From NCBI GenBank assembly GCA_963677085.2, contig CAXXFH010000004.1:1612001-1676000 (forward strand): 64,000 nucleotides of DNA, read 5' to 3'. Numbering within the stretch: the first letter of the stretch is position 1; each line of letters begins with the position of its first letter. This document shows, one piece after another, positions 34,004 to 43,518 of the stretch. A program made the position numbers and the translations under genes. Source of the DNA: G963677085 sp963677085 (GTDB lineage Bacteria > Planctomycetota > Planctomycetia > Pirellulales > Thermoguttaceae). The notes under the pieces were generated by a model that made no database searches, had not been told where the DNA came from, and saw nothing but the letters and a program-made list of their open reading frames with translations.

Positions 34004-36121
34004 TTGACTAAAGTACGTGTTGAACGACAGATCGGCGAGGAAATCTTCTCCATCGAAACCGGTGAACTGGCCAAGCAAGCAGCCGGGAGCTGTGTTGTCC
34101 AGTATGGCAATACGGTGGTGCTTGTGGCAGCGGCCACCGGTCCCGCCCGGCCGGGAATCGATTTCTTCCCACTCACCTGCGATTACCGTGAGCGACATGC
34201 CGCGGCGGGTAAATTTCCGGGAGGCTTCCTGAAACGCGAGGGACGCCCGACCACCAAAGAAACCCTCACCTCGCGGTTGATCGACCGCCCCATCCGCCCT
34301 CTGTTTCCTGAATGGTTCCACGACGAGGTGCAGGTCCAAAGCTTCGTGATGGCCAGCGATCGCCAGAACGATGGCGACGTATTGGCCATGAATGGTGCCT
34401 CGGCCGCCCTGGGACTTTCGCCAATGCCGTTTCAGGGCCCCATCGCCTCGGTGCGCATGGCCCTGGTCGACGGCAACACCATTGCGTTCCCCACCCAGGA
34501 CACGCTCGAAGAAAGCGATCTCGACCTGATCGTCTCCGGCAGCAAAGACGCCATTTTGATGATCGAAGGCTTCGCCCGAGAGATTCCCGAAGATCAGATG
34601 GCCGAGTGCATCATGGCGGCCCACGCTGTGATCAAGGAACTCTGCGAGTTGCAGGAAGAGTTGTTCGAGAAGGTCGGTGTCGTCAAAGCGGAATACGACG
34701 TTCCCGAGCCCGACACCCTCTTCGATCAGCTCAAGGAAAAATACTACAACGACTTCCTTGCCGCCAAGCGGACCGAAGGCAAGCTGGCCCGGGCCGAAGC
34801 CTGCCGTGCCCTGCGGGATCGCGCCCAGGCCGAGATGATCCCGGACCCGGATGCCGAAGGGGCCCTGGATGTCGGACACTTCAAAAGCGTCTGGCACGAC
34901 CTTGAAAAACGCTTGGTCCGCGACCAAATCCTCTCAGGCACACGTCCCGACGGTCGCGGCACGACCGATTTGCGGGCCATCGACTGCAAGGTCGACCTGC
35001 TGCCCCGCGTCCACGGTTCGGCCTTGTTCCAGCGGGGTGAAACCCAAGCGATGATCACTGTCGCGTTGGGTACCGGCCGCGACGAACAACGAGTCGACGG
35101 GCTGTTCGAGGAATACTCGCAGAAGTTCATGCTCCACTACTACTTCCCCTCGTTTTCCGTGGGCGAAGTACGACCGATCCGCGGCCCCGGCCGACGAGAA
35201 ATTGGTCACGGGGCCCTGGCCGAGCGCAGCGTGAATCCCGTGCTGCCCGACCCCGACGACTTCCCCTACACCATCCGCATTATCTCCGACATCCTGGAGA
35301 GCAACGGCTCCAGTTCGATGGCCAGCGTTTGCGGCGCTACCCTGGGCCTGATGGCCGCCGGTGTGCCGATCAGCAATCCCGTGGCCGGCATCTCGATCGG
35401 GTTGGTCCAGGAAGGTGATCAGTGGAAACTGTTGACCGACATCCTCGGTGATGAAGACCACTTCGGCGACATGGACTTCAAAGTGGCCGGTACCCAAAAC
35501 GGTATCACCGGCATCCAACTCGACCTGAAGATCAACGGCATCAGCGAAGAGATCATGCGGGGCGCGTTGAATCAGGCACGCGAGGCACGAATCGAGATCC
35601 TCCGTAAGATGCTCGCTGCCATCGTTCGACCGCGCACCGAAATCTCCTCCTGGGCACCTCGTCTGCTGCGTACGCACATCGATCCCGACAAGATCGGCTT
35701 GCTGATCGGCCCGGGCGGAAAGACGATCCGTGCTATTCAGGAAGCTACGGGCGCTTCGATCGATATCGACGACGATGGCACCGTGGTCGTCGCCTGCAAC
35801 GTCAGCGAGGGGGCCGACGAAGCCCTCAAACGCATCGAGGCTCTTACCGCTTCGGTCGAAGTCGGTCGTATTTACGACGGCCGGGTGACCAGCGTGAAAG
35901 ACTTCGGCGCGTTCGTCGAGATCCTGCCCGGCAAGGACGGGTTGTGCCACATCAGCGAACTGTCGGACGAGTACGTCTCCAGCGTTGCCGATGTGTGCAA
36001 GGTGGGCGACGAAATGCAGGTCAAGGTGATCGCCATCGACGACCAGGACCGAGTGAAACTCAGCCGGAAAGTCGCCATGCGAGAGTTGGCCGAGAAAGAG
36101 TCTGGCAACAACGACGAGTAG
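34004..36121 (+). CDS. pnp: Polynucleotide phosphorylase
   Basis: The 705-residue 3'-5' exoribonuclease is a trimeric component of the RNA degradosome. Two RNase PH domains are present (about 10-140 and 310-470; second copy with FSVGEVRPIRGPGRREIGHG), followed by a KH domain (DKIGLLIGPGGKTIRAIQE) and an S1 domain (GRIYDGRVTSVKDFGAFVEI). The start is TTG at 34004: the only nearby in-frame choice that gives the normal N-terminus, while the ATG at 33985 is in another frame and stops after eight codons. The rare start may keep expression low. A terminator follows at 36192. Confidence 0.96.
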   Translation: MTKVRVERQIGEEIFSIETGELAKQAAGSCVVQYGNTVVLVAAATGPARPGIDFFPLTCDYRERHAAAGKFPGGFLKREGRPTTKETLTSRLIDRPIRPLFPEWFHDEVQVQSFVMASDRQNDGDVLAMNGASAALGLSPMPFQGPIASVRMALVDGNTIAFPTQDTLEESDLDLIVSGSKDAILMIEGFAREIPEDQMAECIMAAHAVIKELCELQEELFEKVGVVKAEYDVPEPDTLFDQLKEKYYNDFLAAKRTEGKLARAEACRALRDRAQAEMIPDPDAEGALDVGHFKSVWHDLEKRLVRDQILSGTRPDGRGTTDLRAIDCKVDLLPRVHGSALFQRGETQAMITVALGTGRDEQRVDGLFEEYSQKFMLHYYFPSFSVGEVRPIRGPGRREIGHGALAERSVNPVLPDPDDFPYTIRIISDILESNGSSSMASVCGATLGLMAAGVPISNPVAGISIGLVQEGDQWKLLTDILGDEDHFGDMDFKVAGTQNGITGIQLDLKINGISEEIMRGALNQAREARIEILRKMLAAIVRPRTEISSWAPRLLRTHIDPDKIGLLIGPGGKTIRAIQEATGASIDIDDDGTVVVACNVSEGADEALKRIEALTASVEVGRIYDGRVTSVKDFGAFVEILPGKDGLCHISELSDEYVSSVADVCKVGDEMQVKVIAIDDQDRVKLSRKVAMRELAEKESGNNDE

Positions 36122-36191
36122 CCTTTGCTGCCAGACGAAATCGCTACGGCGTGCCATCGACCGACGGCATAGTGGCCTGAAAAAACCAAGA

Positions 36192-36219
36192 AGCCCTCTG
36201 ACCCGGTCAGGGGGCTTTT
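36192..36219 (+). terminator. Intrinsic terminator after pnp
   Basis: AGCCCTCTGACC and GGTCAGGGGGCT form a stem with 11 of 12 pairs, separated by a very short loop, followed by TTTT. It lies 70 nt after the pnp stop and 34 nt before the histidine kinase start, so the kinase gene probably has its own promoter or relies on read-through. Confidence 0.75.
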
Positions 36220-36252
36220 GTATTCTCTTCAGCAAACCGCGCGAACCCAACG

Positions 36253-37008
36253 ATGAGTCCAACACCTAGTGCCGAAGAACTCAATCGCAAGCTTGCCGAG
36301 GGCTACGCGGAGATCGCTCGCCTGGCCGGAGGACTGGCCCACGAGATCAAAAACCCGCTGTCGACCATTCGGCTCAACATGGAACTTCTGGCCGAGGATT
36401 TCGGCGAGTCCGACTCGACCCAGCAGCGGCGTGCACTGCGGAAGATCCACGTGGTGCAACGAGAGTGCGAGCGGCTACAGGAAATTCTCGACGGCTTCCT
36501 CGACTACGCCAAGGTCCGGCGAATGAAGCTGCAACCGAGCAACCTCAACTGCCAAGTCCGTGAGGTGCTCGACTTTTTTGCCCCCAAGGCGGCAGACGCG
36601 CGAATCGAGGTCGTCGACTACCTGGCCAGCGACCTGCCCATGGTGTTGTTGGACCGCGAAACGTTCCACGGCGCCCTGCTGAACCTGGTCCTCAACGCCC
36701 AACAAGCCATGCCCGACGGCGGTCAACTGGTCGTGCGGACCTACGCCGCGGGCGACGGCGTGGGACTGGACCTGATCGACACGGGCTGCGGCATGGACGA
36801 GGCAACCCGATCGCAGATGTTCGACGCCTTCTTCTCCACCAAACGGGGAGGCACCGGCCTGGGCTTAGCGACGACAAAGAAAATCGTCGAAGCTCACGGC
36901 GGAGAAATCCACGTGCAAAGTGAAATCGGGCGGGGAACGCAATTCACCATCAAGTTACCCACCCCAGCCCGGCTGCCGGGCGATGGAGGAGGAGGGAGTT
37001 CGGAGTGA
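36253..37008 (+). CDS. Soluble histidine kinase, NtrB-like
   Basis: The 251-residue protein has no membrane segment and no PAS domain, only the transmitter core. The phosphoacceptor helix is LAGGLAHEIKNPLSTIRLNM (His near 30). The ATP domain has the N box LLNLVLNAQQAMP, G1 DTGCGMD and G2 GGTGLGLATTKKIVEAHGG. A sigma-54-dependent response regulator gene follows 172 nt downstream, so the two form an NtrB/NtrC-type pair. The signal must come from partner proteins, possibly PII, since glnB is in this window; that link is inference. Confidence 0.9.
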   Translation: MSPTPSAEELNRKLAEGYAEIARLAGGLAHEIKNPLSTIRLNMELLAEDFGESDSTQQRRALRKIHVVQRECERLQEILDGFLDYAKVRRMKLQPSNLNCQVREVLDFFAPKAADARIEVVDYLASDLPMVLLDRETFHGALLNLVLNAQQAMPDGGQLVVRTYAAGDGVGLDLIDTGCGMDEATRSQMFDAFFSTKRGGTGLGLATTKKIVEAHGGEIHVQSEIGRGTQFTIKLPTPARLPGDGGGGSSE

Positions 37009-37180
37009 AGAGATAGGAGCGTGGAGGAAGGAGTCCGGTGTTGGGCGGGGCGGGCGAAGCCGCAAGCGGCCTCCCAAATCCCAAATCGTAAATCACAAAT
37101 CCCCATCCCTCGCCGCCCGGCTCCCGTCCCTCACCTTTCCCCCCTCGCCCCTCACCCAGTCATTCGCTATCATTCACCCC

Positions 37181-38587
37181 ATGACAGCATCGAAGGGAAA
37201 AACCGAATCCGCCAAGGGTAACGGCCCGCCCGTCGACGTGTTGGTAATCGACAACGACGAGGCTCACGCCGAGGTAGTAGCCGAAAGCCTCGATCGAGTG
37301 GGATTCCACTGCCAGGTGGCCACTTCTGGCACGGAAGGTGCCGAGTTGGTCGAACAGAAGCACTTCGACGTGGTGCTCACCGACTTGGTAATGAGCGACA
37401 TCGGGGGTCTGGAAATCCTCGCCCGAGCGAAGGCCGCGCAGCCGGAAACTGAAGTCATCCTGATGACCGGCCACGGCACAATCCCCTCGGCCGTCGAGGC
37501 CATGCAGCAAGGAGCTTTCAACTACCTGCTCAAACCGCTCGACATCAGCCAGCTTCGTGCGATCACCGAAAAGGCCGCCGAAAGCGCCCAACTTCGGCAG
37601 GTCAACGTCGAGCTGAAACGGAGGCTCGACGAAAAATACGGTTTCGAGGGCGTTATCGGCGACAGCCCTCAGATGCGCGACGTCATCGAGCGGCTCAAAC
37701 GGATCGCCCCGACCAACGCCACCGTGCTGATCCAAGGCGAGACCGGCACGGGCAAGGAACTGGTCGCCCAGTCGATCCACCAGAACAGCCCACGAAAAAA
37801 CAAACCGTTCGTGGCGCTCAACTGCGCGGCCCTGAGCGAAAACATTCTCGAAAGCGAACTGTTCGGCCACGTGAAGGGCGCGTTTACCGACGCTTCGACT
37901 GATCGGGTCGGTAAGTTCGAGTACGCCAACGGCGGCACGATGTTTCTCGACGAAGTCGGCGACATGCCGATGGCCACACAAATCAAGCTCCTCCGGGTGT
38001 TGGAAAACGGCGAGATCACGCGAGTCGGCTCGAACGATCCGATCAAGGTCAACGTACGGATCCTCTCGGCCACCAACCGCAACCTGGAAGACTCGATCGA
38101 AGCCGGCACATTCCGCAGCGATCTTTATCACCGGCTGAAAGTCATCACGATCCGCCTGCCCAGTCTGCTTGAGCGTAGCCAAGATATTCCCATCCTCATC
38201 GACTACTTCCTGCGTCAGTTCGCCAAGCAACACGGCAAGCAAATCAAGGGCGTCTCGCCGGCCGCGCGCCGCAAACTGCTTACCTACCAGTGGCCGGGCA
38301 ACGTGCGGCAGCTTCGCAACGTGGTGGAAAGCATGGTGGTGGTCGACTACGACGAACTGCTGGACGTCGACGACTTGCCCGAGGAACTGGCCGACCCGGA
38401 ACCAACCGACGAACCCACCGCTGCCACCTCGCTGGCGGCGTTGGTCGGCAAGCCACTGGATGAACTCGAAGGATTGTTCATCACCGAAACACTAAGAGTC
38501 ACCGGCGGCAATCGCGAAGAAGCGGCCAACATGCTGGGGATCGGAGAACGGACGCTGTACCGGAAAATAAAAGAGTACAAGTTGTAG
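37181..38587 (+). CDS. Sigma-54-dependent response regulator, NtrC family
   Basis: The 468-residue protein starts at the ATG at 37181; the open frame upstream is intergenic word repeat. The receiver domain (about 18-130) has DNDEAHAE and the phosphorylated Asp in DVVLTDLVMSD. The AAA+ domain shows Walker A GETGTGKELVAQ, the sigma-54 contact loop with ESELFGHVKGAFTDA (GAFTDA), Walker B GGTMFLDEVGDM and the arginine region FRSDLYHRL. The Fis-type helix-turn-helix is NREEAANMLGIGERTLYRKI. It activates sigma-54 promoters; the site upstream of amt at 63128-63143 is a candidate target. Confidence 0.94.
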   Translation: MTASKGKTESAKGNGPPVDVLVIDNDEAHAEVVAESLDRVGFHCQVATSGTEGAELVEQKHFDVVLTDLVMSDIGGLEILARAKAAQPETEVILMTGHGTIPSAVEAMQQGAFNYLLKPLDISQLRAITEKAAESAQLRQVNVELKRRLDEKYGFEGVIGDSPQMRDVIERLKRIAPTNATVLIQGETGTGKELVAQSIHQNSPRKNKPFVALNCAALSENILESELFGHVKGAFTDASTDRVGKFEYANGGTMFLDEVGDMPMATQIKLLRVLENGEITRVGSNDPIKVNVRILSATNRNLEDSIEAGTFRSDLYHRLKVITIRLPSLLERSQDIPILIDYFLRQFAKQHGKQIKGVSPAARRKLLTYQWPGNVRQLRNVVESMVVVDYDELLDVDDLPEELADPEPTDEPTAATSLAALVGKPLDELEGLFITETLRVTGGNREEAANMLGIGERTLYRKIKEYKL

Positions 38588-38659
38588 AGACTAGGAACTG
38601 GAGGTTAGAGGCTAGGGAAGCTTGGAAAGTGGATAACTCAACACACGGGGCACGAGAAA

Positions 38660-39037
38660 GTGGCTGTGAGTTTCACCAGTTATCGCGACTTAAGAGTGTG
38701 GCAACTGGGAATCGAAATCACGAGCGAAATATACCGCCTGACCGACACTTTTCCACGTACCGAAGTCTTTGGGTTGTCCAGTCAACTTCGCCGCGCAGCC
38801 GTTTCCATTCCCTCGAACATAGCCGAGGGCCATGCCAGAAACTCCACCCGCGACTTCCTCCGCTTCCTTTCCATTGCACTGGGATCGGTGGCTGAAGTCG
38901 AAACACAACTGATTATTGCAGAGAATCTCGGCTTCGCGTGCGACGGCAACGACCAAGGACTTCGCTGCAAATTGGACGAAGAGGGTAAAATGCTCCGGGG
39001 CCTTCAACGCACCCTTCAATCCCGAATCAGCAAATGA
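38660..39037 (+). CDS. S23-type four-helix-bundle protein
   Basis: The 125-residue protein matches the four-helix-bundle/S23 family: FTSYRDLRVWQLGIEI, TDTFPRTEVFGLSSQLRRAA, SIPSNIAEGHARNSTRDFLRFLSIALGS (conserved core) and a C-terminal helical repeat. Family members were first found inside 23S rRNA intervening sequences, and many others are free-standing with unknown function. This one is free-standing, between the NtrC-like gene and mutL. The start is GTG at 38660. Codon use is like its neighbours, so there is no sign of recent transfer apart from the scattered occurrence of the family. Confidence 0.85.
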   Translation: MAVSFTSYRDLRVWQLGIEITSEIYRLTDTFPRTEVFGLSSQLRRAAVSIPSNIAEGHARNSTRDFLRFLSIALGSVAEVETQLIIAENLGFACDGNDQGLRCKLDEEGKMLRGLQRTLQSRISK

Positions 39038-39202
39038 ACTTCCCAATGCGGTACAACCGTAAACGAATAGGGGACAACGACTTGTGAACGGCCCGTTCCC
39101 GCTGGCTGCTAACATGCGTGCAAGGTGCGAGGAAGTAGCCGTATAGGAGTCTAACCCCCATTTCTAGTCGCCAGCCTCTAGTCTCTAGCCCCTATTTTCC
39201 CC

Positions 39203-41134
39203 ATGCCCATCCGTCAACTCTCCCAATCCCTGATCAACAAAATCGCCGCCGGCGAAGTCATTGAACGGCCGGCTAGTGTGGTGAAGGAGTTGATGGAGAA
39301 TGCCGTCGACGCAGGCTCCACTCGGATCGACGTAACGGCCGCTGGCGGGGGTGTCGAGATGGTTCGCGTGGCCGACAACGGCTGCGGCATTCCGGCCGAC
39401 GAACTGCCGCTGGCCGTGGCCAGTCACGCTACCAGCAAGCTGGCCACGGCCGACGACTTGTTCCACGTCGCTACGCTCGGGTTCCGCGGCGAAGCGTTGG
39501 CCTCGATCGCCGAGATCAGCCGGCTGGTACTTCGCAGTCGCACGCCGGAGGAAGCCGGCGGTGCCGAGTTGGAAGTGACCGGCGGTCGCGCGAGCGAGGT
39601 GGTCCCCTGCGGCTGTCCGGTGGGCACGACGATTGAAGTCCACAACCTGTTCTTCAATACGCCCGTGCGACGGAAATTCCTACGGACCACGCAGACCGAG
39701 TTCGGGCATGTGAGCGAAGCCTTCACCCGAATCGCGTTGGCCAACCCGCAGGTCCACTTCACCTTGCGGCATGCCGTGACCAGCGGCAACGAACGCCAAA
39801 CGTTCGACCTGCCGGCGTGCGACGACTGGCGTGAGCGAATTGCGAAGTTCTTTGGCCGCGAGTTGGCCGACCACCTGATTTGGGTCGAAAACAGCGACGG
39901 CGAGGTGAGCGTAGCCGGTTACGTGGCCAATCCCACGCACAGCCGCAGCCACAATCGGATGCAATATCTGCTGCTCAACGGGCGGCACATCCGCGATCGG
40001 GCGTTGCAGCACGCGTTGAGCGAGGCCTATCGGGGCCTGTTGATGGTGGGCCGCTACCCTATCGCCTTTTTGCGGCTCGACATGCCGGCCGACATGGTCG
40101 ACGTGAACGTCCACCCGACCAAACTGGAGGTTCGCTTTCAAGACTCCGGCCGGCTCTACAGCCAGTTGTTGTCCACGTTGCGAGGCAAGTTTCTCACGAC
40201 GGATCTCACGCCCCAGGTACGTTCGGCCGAAGCCGGAGGACCGGTCGCCGAAGATCCCAGCGGCAGCCACGACGAAACCCAGGCGGCCGCCCTGCGACAG
40301 GAACTGGTCGACTGGGCCAAGGGCAAGGTTTCCGAGTGGGAACGCCCCACGGCCGGAGAACCGCACGCGGCCGACGCCGCCTTTCGCGTGGGCCGTTCGT
40401 CGGACACCCCCCTGCAGCTGAACCGCATCGAGCCGGGCCATAGTAGCCAGGAAGCCTATGATGGCGATGATACGAAGGAAAACGCACCGGCGGCAGAAAC
40501 CCAAGTCGATGCGGAAACCGGCATTCCGCTGTCTCCCCCCTCCCCTGCTCCGACGGCTTCTCACTCGCCGGCTGCCCTGCAGGTTCACAACCGTTACCTG
40601 GTGACCGAGAGCGACGAAGGCGTGACAATCATCGACCAACACGCCCTGCACGAGCGAATCCTTTACGAGCACCTCCGCAATCGGGTGCTCAACGGGCCGC
40701 TGGAATCGCAAAACCTGCTGGTGCCCGAGCCGGTCGACCTCAGCCCGGCCGAGGCAGCCGCTGCGTTAGAAAACCGTGAGTTGCTGGCAAAGTTGGGCAT
40801 GAAAGTCGAACCGTTCGGTGGCGACACGGTCCTTCTGGCCAGCTACCCTGCCATGTTGGCCAACATCAATTCGACCGAAGTCCTGCGGGAGTTGCTCGAC
40901 CGATTGGTCTCCGGCGGCAAGCAGCCCGACAGCCGCGACGTGCTCGACGAATTGCTACACGGCATCGCCTGCAAGGCGGCCATCAAGGCTGGCGACCGGC
41001 TCACATCGGAGGAAATCGGCACCCTGCTCGACCAGCGCCATCTGGTCGACGATCCGCACCACTGCCCCCACGGCCGCCCCACGGCGTTGATTTTCACCCG
41101 AGAAGAACTCGACAAACAGTTCAAGCGGGTGTGA
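39203..41134 (+). CDS. mutL: DNA mismatch repair protein MutL
   Basis: The 643-residue protein couples MutS recognition to strand nicking. The GHKL ATPase N-terminus is clear: AAGEVIERPASVVKELMENA, DNGCGI, TSKLATADDL, GFRGEALASI. The C-terminal domain carries the endonuclease motif DQHALHERILYE (DQHA-x2-E-x4-E) with ACKAAIKAGD and CPHGRP, so this MutL should nick DNA itself, as in bacteria without MutH. A poorly conserved linker lies at about 340-450. The start is preceded only by CTAGTCTCTAGCCCC-type words, without a clear ribosome-binding site. Confidence 0.96.
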   Translation: MPIRQLSQSLINKIAAGEVIERPASVVKELMENAVDAGSTRIDVTAAGGGVEMVRVADNGCGIPADELPLAVASHATSKLATADDLFHVATLGFRGEALASIAEISRLVLRSRTPEEAGGAELEVTGGRASEVVPCGCPVGTTIEVHNLFFNTPVRRKFLRTTQTEFGHVSEAFTRIALANPQVHFTLRHAVTSGNERQTFDLPACDDWRERIAKFFGRELADHLIWVENSDGEVSVAGYVANPTHSRSHNRMQYLLLNGRHIRDRALQHALSEAYRGLLMVGRYPIAFLRLDMPADMVDVNVHPTKLEVRFQDSGRLYSQLLSTLRGKFLTTDLTPQVRSAEAGGPVAEDPSGSHDETQAAALRQELVDWAKGKVSEWERPTAGEPHAADAAFRVGRSSDTPLQLNRIEPGHSSQEAYDGDDTKENAPAAETQVDAETGIPLSPPSPAPTASHSPAALQVHNRYLVTESDEGVTIIDQHALHERILYEHLRNRVLNGPLESQNLLVPEPVDLSPAEAAAALENRELLAKLGMKVEPFGGDTVLLASYPAMLANINSTEVLRELLDRLVSGGKQPDSRDVLDELLHGIACKAAIKAGDRLTSEEIGTLLDQRHLVDDPHHCPHGRPTALIFTREELDKQFKRV

Positions 41135-41372
41135 AGCGGGTAGTGGTCAGTGGGTAGTGGTCAGTGAAGAGTCTTCAAGCCCACCGGTTGCAGCCGGTGG
41201 AACTGCCCAAGCGTTCCCTCCCTCCAACTTCTCCACCGTCCCCCCGTGCCCACGATTGATTTATGGGCCAAAAAGCTTCACAATAAAGAGCTGTCAACAA
41301 GGCAAACCCACCCTTGCGGGGGTTAGAGTAATCGACAGTGGTAATCCGGACAATTCGCGAGTATTACGCCCC

Positions 41373-42860
41373 ATGATCTGTGTCAGTATCGGTCGCGGTC
41401 GTCACCGCCAGGTGATCGCCGAACATCGCCATTTGGTCGAACAAGGTGCACGGCTAGTCGAACTCCGGCTCGACTACATCCGCGGCGAGGTCAACGTCCG
41501 TCGTCTGTTGGCCGACCGGCCCTGCCCGGTGATCGTCACCTGCCGACGGGAATGCGACGGCGGCAAATACGCCGGCACCGAAGAGCAGCGAACGATGCTT
41601 CTGCGTGCCGCGATCGCCGAGGGAGCCGAGTATGTCGACCTCGAGGAAGATATCGCCGGCCAAATCCCACGCTTCGGCAAGACACAACGCATCGTCAGCC
41701 TTCACGACTTTCGCAAGACACCGGAAGACCTGGAAGCGATCCACGCCCGACTGGCCAAACTCAATGCCGACATCGTCAAGGTCTGCACGATGGCCAACCA
41801 TCCGCGCGACAACCTGCGGATGCTGCGGCTGGTCCGCGATGCCAGCACACCTACCGTCGGACTGTGCATGGGCGATATCGGGGTGGTCAGCCGGGTGCTC
41901 GCCGGGCGATTCGGGGCCCCGTTCAGCTTCGCCACCTTCCATCACGAGCGGGCGTTGGCTCCCGGTCAACTCAGCTTCGAGCAAATGACCGACATCTACC
42001 GTTACGATCAAATCAACAGCGAGACCGAGGTCTACGGCGTAGTGGCCGATCCCATCGGACACACCTTGAGCCCCTTGATCCACAACACGGCCTTCGCCGA
42101 ACTGGGACTCAACAAGGTATACGTCCCCTTGCGGGTGCCGCGAGAAGACCTCGCGGGATTCATCGACGATGCGCAAGAATTGGGCATTCGGGGACTGAGC
42201 GTAACGATTCCCCACAAGGAAACGGTACTCGCCAAACTCACCCAGGCCGACGGCGCCGTGCGCGGAATCGGTGCCGCGAATACGGTGATTTTCGAAGGGG
42301 ATCAGCGCATCGGCTACAACACCGACTATCGGGCGGCCATGAGCAGTCTCCAATCGGTCATGGATATCCCGCAAGACACGGAACAGCCCTTGGCCAACAA
42401 GATGGCCCTGGTCCTCGGGGCCGGCGGTGTGGGAAAAGCCGTTGCGTATGGCCTGATCCGTCGTGGGGCCCAAGTGGTTATTACCGACGGCGTCGCCCGT
42501 AATGCCAACGACGTGGCCAAGACGTTTGAATGCCGGGCCGTCGAGTGGGCCGCGCGTCATACGGTAAATGCCGACGTGCTGATCAACTGCACGCCGGTAG
42601 GCATGCACCCGAATGTCGACGAAACACCCTACGACAAACACCACCTGCGCCCCTCGATGGTCGTGTTGGATGCGGTCTACAATCCGGAACATACGCTCTT
42701 AGTGAAAGACGCCCAAAGCCGCAACTGCACGGTGGTTACCGGCGTCGACATGTTCGTCCGCCAGGCGTGCCTTCAATTCGAGTTGTTCACCGGCAAGGAA
42801 GGCCCCGCCGATCTGATGCGTGCCGTGGTGAAAAAGGCAACCGCCGCCGCTCGGTATTGA
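41373..42860 (+). CDS. aroDE: Bifunctional 3-dehydroquinate dehydratase / shikimate dehydrogenase
   Basis: The 495-residue fusion starts at the ATG at 41373 (MICVSIGRGRH). Residues 1-210 are a type I dehydroquinase with the catalytic His in VSLHDFRKTP and the Schiff-base Lys in IVKVCTMANHP. Residues about 218-495 are shikimate dehydrogenase: VVADPIGHTLSPLIHNTAF, VTIPHKE (catalytic Lys), NTDYRAA, GAGGVGKAV for NADP and NCTPVGMHP. It performs steps three and four of the shikimate pathway. Such AroD-AroE fusions are known from plants and Chlamydiae. aroK follows 130 nt downstream. Confidence 0.95.
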   Translation: MICVSIGRGRHRQVIAEHRHLVEQGARLVELRLDYIRGEVNVRRLLADRPCPVIVTCRRECDGGKYAGTEEQRTMLLRAAIAEGAEYVDLEEDIAGQIPRFGKTQRIVSLHDFRKTPEDLEAIHARLAKLNADIVKVCTMANHPRDNLRMLRLVRDASTPTVGLCMGDIGVVSRVLAGRFGAPFSFATFHHERALAPGQLSFEQMTDIYRYDQINSETEVYGVVADPIGHTLSPLIHNTAFAELGLNKVYVPLRVPREDLAGFIDDAQELGIRGLSVTIPHKETVLAKLTQADGAVRGIGAANTVIFEGDQRIGYNTDYRAAMSSLQSVMDIPQDTEQPLANKMALVLGAGGVGKAVAYGLIRRGAQVVITDGVARNANDVAKTFECRAVEWAARHTVNADVLINCTPVGMHPNVDETPYDKHHLRPSMVVLDAVYNPEHTLLVKDAQSRNCTVVTGVDMFVRQACLQFELFTGKEGPADLMRAVVKKATAAARY

Positions 42861-42990
42861 AGTGGTGAGATTTGGCGGCTCGACCCACCGGTTGCGACCG
42901 GTGGGCTTGGAAATTGTCCCCCACGTCTGACGTCCAACTTCTGCTTTCCACCCTCGAAACTCCCAACTCCTATCCCCAAACTCCTTCTCC

Positions 42991-43518
42991 ATGCTCCTCA
43001 CCCTGATCGGCTATCGTGCCACCGGCAAAACGACCATCGCCCAACTTCTGGCCGAACAGTTCGGCTGGGACTGGGTCGATGCCGACGTGGAAATCGAGCG
43101 TCGGGCCGGCAAGAGCATTGCCGAAATCTTCGCCAACGACGGCGAGCCGGCCTTTCGCGACCTGGAGGCACAAGTGATCGCCGATCTGTGCCGCCGTGAC
43201 CGGCTGGTGTTGGCTACCGGCGGAGGCGCACCGATGCGAGAGGAAAGTCGTCGGGCGATGCGCGACGGAGGGAAAGTCATCTGGCTGAGGGCTTCGCCCG
43301 AGACGATCCACGCCCGAATAACGGGCGACGCCACCACGGCCGACCGCCGGCCGAATCTCACTAATCAGGGCGGCTTGCAGGAGATTATCGAACTGCTCAC
43401 ACGGCGCGAGCCGATCTACCGAGAGACGGCGCAACGGGAGATCGTCACCGACGCCCGCACGCCCGAGGCCATTGCGGCCGAGATCGTCGCTTGGCATCAA
43501 CAGGAGAATCGCGAGTGA
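42991..43518 (+). CDS. aroK: Shikimate kinase
   Basis: The 175-residue kinase phosphorylates shikimate with ATP. It shows the P-loop GYRATGKTT, the substrate-binding DADVEIERRAGKSIAEIF, FRDLEAQV, TGGGAPMR and the lid region TADRRPNLT. It overlaps the start of the prepilin peptidase gene by 4 nt (GTGA), implying translational coupling of two functionally unrelated products. Together with aroDE and aroF it gives three shikimate enzymes in the window. Start ATG at 42991. Confidence 0.95.
   Translation: MLLTLIGYRATGKTTIAQLLAEQFGWDWVDADVEIERRAGKSIAEIFANDGEPAFRDLEAQVIADLCRRDRLVLATGGGAPMREESRRAMRDGGKVIWLRASPETIHARITGDATTADRRPNLTNQGGLQEIIELLTRREPIYRETAQREIVTDARTPEAIAAEIVAWHQQENRE

Noticed and set aside
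41241..41372. Leader peptide or attenuator upstream of aroDE
   Set aside because: Only a 7-codon frame without aromatic codons is present, and there is no T-run terminator.
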